A stretch of DNA of 64,000 nucleotides. Origin: Trematomus loennbergii. Lineage: Eukaryota > Chordata > Actinopteri > Perciformes > Nototheniidae. A program made the position numbers and the translations under genes. Position 1 is the first letter of the stretch. Each line of letters starts with the position of its first letter. The stretch is from positions 1 to 64,000 of the forward strand of contig JAAOOA010000011.1 of NCBI GenBank assembly GCA_012861695.1, in the 5' to 3' direction. This document shows, in pieces, positions 47,901 to 59,635 of the stretch. Under the pieces are notes generated by a model, which was given only the letters and a program-made list of their open reading frames with translations, ran no database searches and had not been told where the DNA came from.

Positions 47901-50900
47901 TTTAGATATTTACATGAAAAAACATTGTGAGCAGAATTAATTGCATTCATTTACAGCTCTAAAATAACACTTTTTTTTTTTAGCTGACATTTTTTGTTGG
48001 TCATGGCTGATGTACACATGGATAGTAACATATCACTGACAAGTTATTAAAGAGCAATATATCACAATATGTAGGATGTTTTTCCCAATCAAAACATCAC
48101 AAACTGAACTTTCCCAAAGAACACAAGCACAAATCAGGAGTTATCAGACGTTGACCCTTTTTAAAAATGTTTCATCTACAGTAAAGTATTGCTTGATGAG
48201 ATTTTCTTCAAGTTACTGAAACAGTAGCACCAATAAATGCAACCCTGGTCCATCTGAATCTGTTTCCATCTGGATCAACTTGTGATGTTTTATTTTCAGG
48301 TCCTGTTACGCTGATATGCTTCATGACCATGACAGGGTGAGTGTTAACCTTCATTTCAATTTATTCACCACACTTGCTCTGTTGAATTGGTCTTCAGAGC
48401 ACCTGCTCTTCTTCAGTGTGACACTGACAAGGCAGCTGATGTACTTTGTTCCTTCAGAATCTGAAATACTACCAGGGCATCCGGGCGGCTGTAGGCAGAG
48501 TGAAGGCGCGGGGTGAGAAGGTCATCGTCCTGGACATCGGGACAGGAACAGGCCTGCTGTCTATGATGGCTCTCACTGCAGGAGCTGACTTCTGCTTTGC
48601 TGTGGAGGTAGAGATAGTACATGACATGGGGCAATTTGTATCCCCCCATTTCTCCCCATGTGTTGTCTCTACAAAAAAATGTGTAAATGATGAAAAGGGA
48701 ATATGTAAAAGTACATGTTTTAAGTAACTTAAAACCAGGCTAAACGCTATCCCAACAGTGATGTCATGGGGTCTTGAGGTCATCTGTAAAACAGCAAAAC
48801 CAAGATTCTTATGTTGTGTAAAGTTGGTTTTTAATGTATACTAAGAAACAGTTCACATCTTGTTACTGTTACATATTCAGTAACTCAATCATGGTTTTAG
48901 AAGTTTTAGCAGACACAATTAATTCACTTGCAGTTTTACATTATAATATAATTAGACACACTGCTACAGTTGTCATGTCTCTGTCTCATCTTCTGTTTCC
49001 TCTGTATCTGCAGGTTTTCAAACCGATGGCAGAGGCAGCACAGAGCATCGTGAAGAAGAACGGCTTCTCTGAAAAGATCAAGATCATTAACAAACACTCC
49101 ACTGACGTCACTGTGGGGCCAGGTCAGACACACACACAGCTGCATGAATACTGATGTCCCTTTGACTGCTGGGAGTTACATGCATCTGTCATTTATACGA
49201 TACAAAATCTGATTCTCTGGGAAGAGAGGTGAAGAGATGTTTTTTGCTTTGTCTGTGTTGATGACGTGTTGTCATTTATTACAGATGGAGATATGCAAAT
49301 GAAGGCCAATGTTCTGATCACAGAACTGTTTGATACAGAGCTGATCGGTGAAGGAGCGCTGCCCAGCTACGCCCATGCTCACCAAAATCTGGTCCAGGTG
49401 TGTGTATGTGTTTCATTTATTATCTCAGCCTGGCATGTTTGTATCTGTGTCTGTCTGTCTGTCCCCAGCTTATGCAGCATTTTACTGGACTGTATGCTTA
49501 AGGTCCCTCCGAGGTCGACTTGATTCAAATGTTATGAAAAACACATCTCACTCACTGTTTTATATTGTCATCGATTGCTGACTACTGACTCCTGTGAAGC
49601 AGTTGGTAGTGTCTGCAGGGGATCAATAACTCATTCGGTTGCAAAATGCATTTTCCTTCTACTGGCTTGGCTAAAAACAAACCTTACTGTTTGCAACCCA
49701 CCTTTTTCCTTTGGCTTGGTTTAAAAACTGGCAATTTGGGCCTCCGTATAGCTCACCTGATAGCGATAGCAGCTGATATACTGGGGTTCTTTCCCCACTA
49801 TGAGGACCCAGGGTCGAATCCGGCCATGGGACCTTTTACATGTGTCATCCCCCTGTTTACCTCTTTCAACTCTGTCTTTCGAATAGGCACTGGTGGCCCT
49901 AAAAATAATCTAAAAACATTTACAAAATAGCTGACAATTCCATGTATTATGATAAAATTAAGCACAATACAAGATTAATACATCGTTTTTGTGGTATTTG
50001 TCGCCAACATGACTTTGAGGGAGCCGGGAGGGAAAATAGAGTGAGTTCAACTCTGTGTTCTTTGTGAGGGGACAGGGAAACGATCCTGGCTGAATTACTA
50101 TTTTCAATAAGTGAATACATTTGCATGATGTGACATGAATCTGTTGGTTGAACATCAGTCAGAACTTTATGAATTTGGTTAATACCAAAAAAAGTCTGTT
50201 AAATGTAGTCAAAAACAAGGTGCAGACCATGTGTGAAATGTGTGATCTGGCTGGTGGTCAGTTGTGTGTCATCATGTGCCCCCCACCCCCTGCAGGAGGG
50301 TTGTGAGGCGGTCCCGCACCGGGCCACCGTCTACGCCCAGCTAGTGGAGTCCGAGCTGCTGTGGAGCTGGGCTCAGCTGCAGCCGGTGGAGGTGGAGGGG
50401 ACCCGCCTGGTCCCGCTGCCTACTGGGGGCCCCTGTGCTGGAGCTCATGCAGTATGCGACATCCAGCTGAGCCAGGTGCCCCCCCACAGCTTCACCCCGC
50501 TCGGTCCTCTCTGCACCATGTTCAGGTATGAAAGTAAGAAAATTGTTCTGCAATTTAGTTCTCTTAAAATCAGTGTTTCACACCCTGCTCCTCTCCCCTC
50601 TGCACCCCCCCCCCCCTGCCCCTCTCTCAGTGTGGACTTCAGTAAACCAGTCAGCAGCGCCTACCAGTCCCACAGCTCTCAGTTTGTGGCTCAGGCTGGG
50701 GGGCGGGCCCAGGTGGTCCTGTCCTGGTGGGACCTGGACATGGATCCCAGTGGAAGCATTGTGTGCACCATGGCCCCCAGCTGGACATACAAACAACCAA
50801 AGACGGCTCCGGTGAGTTTAGGACATGTTATGTTGCTCTGAGTCATGCTTTCTCCTGACCCCCCCCTGCTGATCTCTGTGTGGTGTTTCAGTGGAGGGAC

Positions 50901-53900
50901 CACTGGATGCAGAGTGTGTACTTCCTGCCTGTCGAGAGCAGCGTGTCAGACGGAGAGGAGCTGCGCCTGACCGTCTGCCATGACGACTACAGTCTGTGGT
51001 ACAGCTTACAGTCTCCCAGGTAACAGCTCACAGACAACATATTGTTTGTTTGTTTAGAAATACTGTTTGACCGTCTCCTGCAGGTCTGAATAGTGCAACA
51101 TAAACTGCAACACTTTTTATGCACACCCAGTGACAAGCGCTCGTCGTCACAACCACTCATCTCGAGGACAACTGTTCCCTGATTACCTTATTAAATAAAT
51201 AAATATTCAACTGGGCAAGATGGTTTCATATTCATAACCGACACATACAATGAAACAGATTTAACTCAAAAATGAGATTGATCATCTGAGTAGCTGAAGT
51301 AAAAGACAAAAAATCCTTTTATAAACACTAATTCTCACTCCATCTGTCATGATGTCTGCTAGGGCTCCTCTCACTATTTTTCTTTTGGCTTCAGGACATT
51401 TTGAAGTTACTAATAAGCTCACAGAGACACACAGGATACATACTAATTTCAATCTAGCTTAGTTTCTACCAAAGCCATTAACTGCATTCCACTTGATGGT
51501 TAAACCATCTGTTCTCTGCTTGTACATTCCCAGTCTTACACAGAATGTACAGTATACAGTATAATAAAAGTAAATATTTTACTATATAAAGTTGTCCGCA
51601 ATTATTTAACCTAATCATTCACGTATATATGATGTCATGATGTCAAGAAATTATTTCCCACTATCTCCCATGGAAAGGAGTAACTAATGGTGGTGTTGGT
51701 GTCCTCAGCCAGCAGGGCTCACAGAGCGAGGCTGCCCCCTCTCGGCCCTGCTGCACCTGTCAGGCTCACCTGGTTTGGAACAGAGCGCGTTTCGGTGAAC
51801 TCAATGACAGACGGCGCACAGAGAGCTACGTCAGCGCTCTGCGCAGCGTAAGTGACGCCCCACATGAAAGTCAACTGTGCATGAGTGAATGCATTGTCTG
51901 AGGAGCTGCTGTGTTCCCTGCAGGTTCTGAGGGAGGACAGCGTGTGTCTCGGCGTCAGCGATGGAAGTCTGCTGCCAGTGTTTGCTCACGTGCTGGGAGC
52001 CAAGAAGGTACTCCTCTTTGAACATGTGGGCACATACTACACCTTCACAATCCAAATGCCATACTCAGACTGTTAGTGAACTGTCTTTTTAATCCTGCCT
52101 CTTTTTCTTAGGTCTACGGTTTGGAAAACTCCAGAATGTCCGAACAGGTCATTGAGCAGGTAAATAAGAAACTTTACTCCAGTGCTCTCTCTATGAGAAC
52201 ACACAGATGAGCCTTGATGTTTTTACACTTTGCCTCTGGAGCTTTGTGTTCAGGATCCTCAGTTTCAGGAGTGTTGATGCTACATATGTGTCTCTGCAGG
52301 TGTTGGAGGCCAACTCGATGAAAGGAGCTGTGGAGCTGCTGGAGATCAGACCTGAGCAGCTGAGCAGCAAGGATCTAGGAGGGGAACAGGTACAGGAACT
52401 AGCCTTTAGTAATGTCCATTTCTTTCTTTATTCATTATTAAATAATGTTTTTATAATTCACAGTGTAAAACACAGCGTTATATTCAAGTCACAGGCTGTG
52501 ATAATCAATCAAAATGATGCTTTAACCATCTGATAACTGTGATGCAATAATACTGGGACATACAGAGGCTTCTGGACGCATATCTTACGAGAAGGCATTT
52601 CAATATAGGCTCGATAAACGTAATAAATATACTTTAAACTGTGCTTAAAATCTAATATTGCTTGGCATTTCTCCTCACCATATATAACTCCTGATGGCAG
52701 ACAGGAGATCGCACACCTATTAGGGATTTATTACATTACATTCATTTGTGATAATTTAAAGTGGACCTATCATGCTATATTTGAATAATATATTGTAGGG
52801 CCATACCTATATAAAACATGTCTGTGAAGTCTTTTTTTCAAAATACCAAACAGATCATGCATTTTAGCCATGCCTCATTTTGCTCTATTTTGCTCTCCTC
52901 CAGCCCTGTCTTTGCATGAGCGGCAACCTCTCATTCCTCTGATAGGTGGAGAGTTGGCCATATAGGCGGAGCTCCTCGTTCCTGACGTCAGAGAATTTTC
53001 AAATCTGTATCAGTCTGTATCGGATCCGTTGCAGCCCCGTTTTTAGAGATTTGGGTATGGAGGAAAAGAGAGGGTTGTGTTTTCTGACACTTGGTGAGTT
53101 CCCTGGAACACCGGGGACACATATTCATGTATACAAGACGTACAAAAGTGCATTTTGCATGATAGGTCCCCTTTAACCTGTTACGCACCGCCCCCCTGGT
53201 ACCGGGCGGATAAACGCGTCATTTGCAGGAAACAACGTCTAAGGAATCTTAATATTTAATAAACTATGAATGTTTTATATCCATGTAACGGGAAGAAACT
53301 CAGCTAACTGATCTTTTTAATATTTTTTCTCCAAAAAAAACCCACAATGCTAACACTCAGCCTCTGAATTAGCCACGAGCGAAAAAATGTAACCTATCTC
53401 TGCACCTAAACTCACTCATAACTCCCTTATTACTTATCCTATATGCACAGCCAACCCCTCGTTTTGCATCTACTGGAGACACAGAATCGTTTGGTGCCCA
53501 CCTCAACACTCAGTGATAAACATTTGCGACGCTATAAACGAAAGCGTACATCATAACATGTGGAGCTAGGTAGCTAGAAACGCTAACATGGCTTGGTCAA
53601 AACTGGTCTTCAATGGCATTAAAACGATAAAAAAACGATGCTGCAGTTAATCCATAGGTTAATCCAATGTGTCTGTCTCCTCTTTGAAATGATTTCTGAT
53701 AATCCATAAGGAATAAAACTGCTTTTTAGTTTCCAAATGTCAGAGCGAGAGATCGGTCCACTCTGATGCTAAATTACATGCGCGAAGCCCCACCTCTTCT
53801 CTTCACAACGTGTGTGTGGGGGACTCCCCTTCGATTCTATTGGCTCTAACGGTCAGAAAGAGGTGTCAACCATCAAAATCGACCAAGGGGGCCAGAGATA

Positions 53901-56900
53901 TGAAAAAAAAACATTTTCACCCAAATCACCTCAGAGGTGGGGTGGTTTTGGCTAAACCTCTCTAAAAAGGTCAAATGTCACTTGTTTTGCATCAATCTTG
54001 ATACAGGGTACTTATTATATGTTGTACTTTGGATTCCTAAAGCTTTTAGTCTACCTTACCTTATCCAAGGGTAGTTTTCACTATAGAGTGGCGAAGTCCC
54101 TCCCCTTCCGGGTGAGCCCCATGGGACCTTATTTCGGAAAAGTTATGCATTGAAGTCAATGGAGAGAGAAAGATTATCTTTCGATCCCGTTTGAATTGTG
54201 CCACGAATTACACATATGATGTTTGTCAATTTAAAAGATAATTTTGCAAGTCAAAAAAAAAAAAAGTGTCGTAAAACTATGAAGTAACACATTTGTTTGT
54301 GTGAACCGCTCAATGAACTACATCTCTGGTCAACAACAACACACGTCACCAAGATGGCCGTCACTACTGTCTTGTCAACAATACGATTGACTTCCCTCAC
54401 TATTACCACAATGAAACACGTCCTGAAGAATGTCATACAAAGCTGCCTGCCTGCCTTCCTTTGATTCTCTCTGAACTGCCTGGTCGTTTTAATGTTTAAT
54501 GTCAACCATTTGTGCAGATAGCATGAAGTAGAGAAGATTGCTAGCGTTAGCGTTAGCATTTATCCCCCGGGCTTAAATGGTGTATTATAGAATGATCACA
54601 CCGGTGACAGTACTCTTCAAAGGGTTCACAAAATATGACTACTACTCTTACTGTTTAACATTGTGGGTTACTTAATGTTACTTCATGTTAAGGCTAATAA
54701 AATGACAAGGTGTAATGCTAACTAACGTGCTAGCTACTAGCTAGGTAGCTAACTTGATCAAGCCACTCCTGGTCCTTTCATCAGACGGGAAGCAAAATAA
54801 CGAGCAAGACCCATTGCTGGTATAATAACAACCTGGTACTAAGCACACAGGCATCTTGTTAAAGTTATCTTATCTTAGCCAGCGCCATATAGATAGATTA
54901 TATCTATATTGCGCTGATCTTAGGTATCTGAATGGTGGAGGAAAACAATTGTGACATCACTTACGCGACTCTGGGATTTGTAGTCTTTCTAGTTACGTAT
55001 TTTTCATAGTCTTATATTTCAACAGTTTTACGACAAACTGTGACTTTTTTGACATGGAAATGATTTTTTAAGATTGACAAACATCATATGTGTAATTCAT
55101 GGCACAATTCAAACGGGATCGAAAGATAAGTTTTCTCTCCCCATTGACTTCAATGCATAATTTTTCCGAAATAAGGTCCCATACCCCGGAAGTAAGTGGG
55201 AGGGACTTCGCCACTCTATCTGTAAAAAATAATTTTTGGACGGACACTATAATTTACAGTTTTTTACGATGTAAAATCTGAATTTTCTTTAAAATAAAAA
55301 ACATCTATATTGATTCTGACACTTCTACATCCAACTCACAGATGTAACCTTGCTTTGATAAAATAAATTATTCATATAACCCTTTTAGAAGTTAAGTTGT
55401 AGTCATTTGTTTTGGGCATGTCATTTTCGAGCCTGAAACATGAAAAACAGGCTTGGTGCTTAACAGGTTAAACCATCTTACTTACAGTAGACTAAAATCT
55501 GTATAAATTGTTATTGGTTCAAACTAAATCTGCAAATTGACAAATGAATATCACCTTTTTAAAGCAGATCTTTGATTCCTTTACTTCATTTAAAGGGGAC
55601 CTATCATGCTAAATGCACTTTTGTACGTCTTTTATACATGAATATGTGTCCCGGAGGAGTGTTCACAGTTCTGCTCAACTCTCCCAGCTCTGTACTTTTT
55701 ACTGACTCTTAGGACATATCTAATCTAGTAAAATCGTGTCTGCACTTCAAAAAATGATATGACTTCTAATATATATTTTTTTAATAAAGTCTAATGTTCG
55801 AATATATTGAGCAGCTCCGGAAAAATTGGTCTCTTCATTTTTCCAAGGGCTGTTTGTATAGATTAATAGATGGGACTTAGCTAAACAAATCTTATTAAAG
55901 GAATGTATTAAGATATTTTTCAGGCAAGGAAGTGCCTTTATCTATCTCACCACATGCCAGGAGTGTGTCCCTCAGAGCAGTGAGTGTGACGCGTCTCTCC
56001 TGCAGATCTCAGTGCTGATGGGGGAGCCGTACTTCAGCACCAGCCTCCTGCCCTGGCACTCCCTGTTCTTTTGGTACTGTCGCACAGCGCTGGCCGGTCT
56101 GCTCCGCCCCGACGCCGCCATCCTGCCCCGCTCCGCCACTCTGCACATGGCCGCTGTAGAGTTCCAGGTGACACAGATCCAGATATTGTCAAACTGTTCT
56201 TGTCAACCAGTAACATTCGAAAACAAAGCATAAAAAAAGTAAATGTAGTTTTTGTATATAAAAGGCTTAAGGTTTTGTGTTGGTCAAATACATATCTTGC
56301 TGTCTTTTTTATCAGCAGTTAACATGTAGGGTCCCCTTTTTGTTTCATTTGAATGACGTATGGAAAGAAATATCATTTTTTAAGATCTTTAATACAAAGT
56401 GCTAAATGGCTAAATTATATAATATGATATAATTATACAAAGGCTAAATTAGTTTTGTATTTTCTATGTTTTTTAGGATTTGTGGAGGATACGAGCTCCG
56501 TGTGGAACATGTGAGGGCTTTGATGTCACACCCATGGATGAAATGGTGCAGGTAAAATTATAATTTCATTTCTGTTAGTGAGCAGTCTTTACATCCATTG
56601 TTATCTCCCATCAAGTGTAAGTTTTCATAATGGGAAAGAAATGTCTAAATCAGAAGACAGAATCATGAGGGAAGATGGATACTACATTCATTTACTGTTT
56701 GTTCGTAGACACCTGCACAAGATGTCTGCGTGTTATAGGATAAGGTGTAGAGAATGAGCACTATAAATATGGGATTGGATATTGTAGTAAGATTTGAGTA
56801 TGCATCCCAATACTTATTCCACCACTGCCCTACTACATACAGTTTGCGTTGATGATGATTTTTTTCATTACTGGTGAGGAAAATGTATATGTCCAGGACC

Positions 56901-58894
56901 TTCAGCTGAAATGAAGGGGCCCTGTAATGAGTCTGAGGTTACTGCCCTGTGTTTTTCGTTTTTTTTTATATACTTAATCACATCTGTCCTTGTAGCGATC
57001 TCTGGATTTTCGTGAGTCCCGTGAGGCGGAGCCCCACCCTCTGTGGGAGTATCCATGCCGTGCTCTGACCCCGCCCACAGCCGTCATGACCTTTGACTTC
57101 ACACAGTGTGTCCCTCAACAGCCAATCAGCAGTCAGGGATCACTGCCCTTCACAAGGTACTGAGTTTTCTTCTATCACTGAGAGCAAGGACAATATCCCA
57201 AAGTGTTAGGGTATACAGTACATATAAATGATACCTGCCTGTAAGTAGATTGTGAGTTTACCGTGACCAAACATTTATTTAGGGTAAACTGATCCATAGA
57301 TATTATAATTCATATATTGACTGTTATCATACGTGTCCCTTCTAAAGCTCACTGAATTTGGGATAAGGACAAACAGCAGTATTATTTCTCCTGTCTAAAT
57401 CCTGATCAGACTCGATACGATTCTCCTTAATACAAACTGAAGCCTTATTCAATAAGCTTGCAATATGTCCATATTACTTGACATTTCACGTGACTTCTTC
57501 TTTTGGTATTATGGGTGTAAAGAAAGTAGTAGCTTCCCTTTCCTGTGGAACTGCTTTGAAGCCAAACTTGAGAATTTGGAGGTGTTTCCCTACTTAGAGA
57601 AGAAGCCTCTTTATTAATCACAGTAATTAACATTCAGTTGTTCACTCTGTTCACTGGTTGCTTATGTGACTAATTGTTTTATGAATCTCAACAACTCTCC
57701 TCCATTGGGAAAAGATTGATAGAGACTAAAAAGCAGTGGCTGGAGTCTCTCTAGAGATAAGACTTGAAGGAGAAGCTAGCAGCTAGGAGCTAGCAGCTAG
57801 AGCTAGCAGCTAGGAGCTAGCAGCTAGGAGCTAGCAGCTAGGAGCTAGCAGCTAGGAGCTAGCAGCTAGGAGCTAGCAGCTGGAGCTAGCAGCTGGAGCT
57901 AGCTACCTTCCATTTTCTGAGGTCCAACACAAAGGTCCGGTGTACTGCTCTCAACACTTTGTCATTGCAGATTTTAAGGCTGTTCAATGTCTGTTTCAGG
58001 ATTGGTCGTTGCCATGGTGTTGCACTGTGGATGGAATATCACCTAACTGATGACATCACTGTCAGTGCAGGTCTGATTGGACCAGTCAGTGAGCAGGTAT
58101 CACATCATATTGGTCATCTTTACCTTGAGTTTGTTTTTCTTGCTGTATTTTCTTATCTTTTGCAATCATTTTCATCTCTCTAATAGGGAAATTGAAGCTA
58201 CAGCTAACTATCCTTTAAAAAAAAAAAAAAGAATCTGCTAGTTGTTTACTGCACAAACTAAAATGTAACCAAAAAATGTAAAAGTAGCAAGCCCCTTTGA
58301 CCATAGTTGTTGAGGAAATAGAGCTACTGCCTGCTGTTCTATTCACATATATAGACTTTTGTAGATGGTAAATGATAGATAGATAATATAGATGGTAGAT
58401 TTATAATATTCCGTTTATTTAACTTCGCCAAGAAGAGAGTACTTGAAGCAAGGTATATCAAAGGTATGTTCATTCAAAAGAGCATGACCTGCTTTTTTTA
58501 ATTCACAACTTAACATTTTCGTTATCGTTTTTCAACATCTTTTATTTTGGTTAGAGGTTTAATTTAAGAAAAGTTCAGGAAATAGAATAAACAAAAAACC
58601 TAGTTGAAAATAGCTCAGCTGCCTATATTTCCTCAACGTCTCTGGCTTTGACTGTAAATTCACTCCAGTGTTTAATGTCAAATGAAAAAGCAATCTTCAG
58701 TTCTTTTCTGACACGTTTCCTGTGCCTTCTTGCAGGGTGAGTGTGAGTGGAGTCGCCACAGGAAACAGGGAGTGTATTTCTTCAGGTCACCGGGGGAGAG
58801 CTCAGGTGATGGCAGAGCCTCTGTGTCTTACAGCTTCACCTTCAAACCCAGTTTAGGAGATATTAAGATGGACTTCAGCATCGAGGCTCAGTGA
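44971..58894 (+). CDS. prmt7: protein arginine N-methyltransferase 7 (complete, 17 coding exons)
   Basis: PRMT7 monomethylates arginines (type III) on histones and other proteins, using S-adenosylmethionine. Coding exons: 44971-45065, 48300-48336, 48458-48607, 49014-49122, 49285-49397, 50296-50525, 50631-50811, 50892-51019, 51709-51847, 51924-52007, 52112-52159, 52300-52389, 56006-56167, 56477-56551, 56996-57156, 58000-58096, 58736-58894. They sum to 2058 nt, in frame at every junction, 685 residues (human is close to 690). The start [17 protein letters not shown] matches the family. Motif I is [13 protein letters not shown] (residues 68-80). The double-E loop [16 protein letters not shown] gives Glu144 and Glu153. 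[13 protein letters not shown] marks the end of the first module. The second, non-canonical methyltransferase-like module starts near [17 protein letters not shown] and includes [20 protein letters not shown] and [17 protein letters not shown]. All introns are GT-AG. No disabling change was seen. Confidence 0.95.
45950..46240. repeat. imperfect tandem duplication, period about 180 bp
   Basis: TTTGTCCAGGACAGTCACA and CACCAAAATCACACTGGTG near 46010-46050 recur near 46180-46220 with few changes. Confidence 0.75.
46506..47038. mobile_element. 533-bp element with about 45-bp inverted ends
   Basis: Both ends begin CCGGTGTTGTGTCAAATTAT and continue through a GCACCCCC(T/G)TCGTGAAAT string in inverted orientation. 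Inside are two GAGGGTGGGATTAATAGAA copies. The internal sequence is shared with 34395-34800. No coding frame is seen and no clear target duplication was resolved. Confidence 0.75.
47225..47303. mobile_element. solitary hAT-type end
   Basis: GGAGGCCGGAGGTTCCCCAC followed by CCCTG at 47303 is, inverted, a CAGGG(G)TGGGGAACCTCCGG end with a GGCCGTA-rich subterminal region typical of Charlie-like hATs. The opposite end was not found. Confidence 0.55.
47405..47517. mobile_element. second solitary hAT-type end
   Basis: TGTGTGGGAAACCCTG at 47501-47516 is, inverted, CAGGGTTTCCCACACA. It is preceded by GGCGGCCCGCCC, as in common teleost hAT MITEs. The opposite end was not found. Confidence 0.5.
49738..49925 (+). 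mobile_element. tRNA-derived SINE in prmt7 intron 5
   Basis: The A-box-like TATAGCTCACCTGATAGCG is followed by the B-box-like GGGTCGAATCC near 49812, the internal RNA polymerase III promoter order. A CATGTGTCATCCCCC pyrimidine-rich body and an AAAAATAATCTAAAAAC tail follow, a layout seen in an abundant teleost SINE. Same orientation as prmt7. Confidence 0.75.
52760..53172. mobile_element. TTAA-flanked MITE (413 bp) in prmt7 intron 12
   Basis: The ends are AGTGGACCTATCATGC and the inverse AGGGGACCTATCATGC, with TTAA at 52756-52759 and 53173-53176. Non-coding. Its right TTAA was used as target by the next element (53177-55467). Confidence 0.85.
53177..55467. mobile_element. TTAA-target transposon, copy 2, interrupted
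   Basis: The ends are CCTGTTACGCAC and GTGCTTAACAGG with perfect TTAA at 53173-53176 and 55468-55471. The sequence matches 22510-23750 except for the insertion at 54085-55217, which falls where copy 1 reads TTTTCACTATCTGTAAAAAA. Without the insertion it is about 1.16 kb. Non-coding. Confidence 0.9.
54085..55217. mobile_element. ISL2EU-like deletion derivative (1133 bp)
   Basis: The inverted ends start AGAGTGGCGAAGTCCCTCCC, flanked by AT on both sides (54083-54084, 55218-55219). The left approximately 280 bp matches 24462-24745 and the right part matches about 27015-27917, so the middle 2.3 kb (transposase and accessory gene) was lost. The empty site is preserved at about 23489-23505. Confidence 0.93.
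55594..55680. mobile_element. partial copy of the TTAA-flanked MITE
   Basis: TTAA (55590-55593) is followed by AGGGGACCTATCATGC, ATGCACTTTTGTACGTCTT and ATACATGAATATGTGTCCC, which match the inverted right end of 52760-53172. The other end was not located. Confidence 0.7.
57772..57906. repeat. 14-bp minisatellite in prmt7 intron 15
   Basis: About nine copies of AGCTAGCAGCTAGG, some shortened. The unit contains the palindromes GCTAGC and AGCT. Confidence 0.93.
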
Positions 58895-59372
58895 TATGGA
58901 GACTGGGGAACAATATCTGAGGTTCAGCCATTATGGTGTGTAATGCAACCCTGAATATTTACAGTCATTCATTTCATTTGCAGCTATTGAAGAATTTAGA
59001 AAAACTGTTTCCTTTTTCGCAGTAGAATACAATAATAGTACATTGAAATCCATTATATCAAAGATGAGTCTCACCGAGTCTAACTTTTAGGTTTACTACA
59101 GCAAAAGAGCCAAGGAACTCAAGCTTGTATACCGGAGACATCCTGCAGCTTTTGTGATCTCACCCGTCTCACAATCCCACTGTTATTGTAATGTTTCATA
59201 AAGTTTTATATTGTTTGTTCAGTGTTGGAGTGTTATAATTTCCAAGAAGGATGTTTACCTGTTCTGAAAAACAGACTGCAGAGCATTTAGCTCGAGAACA
59301 CACTGCAGGGAAGGGAAAACCCCCAAAAGCATAAAAGGGCCTCTTTAATGTTGGATCCTGCATGTGTTCACC

Positions 59373-59378
59373 AATAAA
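59373..59378 (+). terminator. prmt7: candidate prmt7 polyadenylation signal
   Basis: AATAAA lies 479 bp after the prmt7 stop codon, with a GT-rich stretch (GTTGTGGTG) following. A second AATAAA occurs near 59480. Confidence 0.5.
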
Positions 59379-59635
59379 CACGAGTTGTGGTGCTAATATG
59401 AGAGTTGAACTTTAAGTGATTATTGGCAGGGAAATAAATGGGATGTCCATACAAAGTTTATTGTACTTAAATGAAACAAATAAAGGCAACATGTGATGGC
59501 AAACTGTTTCCCCTTACATACATAAATAATCTTAAATTCAACAGTTATTTTTGTATTATTCATTATAAACTGGTGAACATAATGCAGCTTTCATCTTATA
59601 CTGTAAATATGTCATTGGTCAAGATTTTTTTTTAA

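Larger units (their letters stand above)
45066..48299. other. prmt7 intron 1 (3.2 kb) with transposon fragments
   Basis: It runs from a GTAGCT donor to a TTTTCAG acceptor. It holds an imperfect tandem duplication (45950-46060 and 46130-46240), an inverted-repeat element (46506-47038) and two solitary hAT-like ends (near 47303 and 47515). 45242-45290 contains GGGCCGGTGTTGTGTC, the same string as the end of the 46506-47038 element, so a second related end may lie here. Confidence 0.6.

Noticed and set aside
50341..50903. Minus-strand frames opposite prmt7 exons 6-8
   Set aside because: Shadows of the GC-rich prmt7 exons. Codon-level agreement with PRMT7 is clear on the plus strand.
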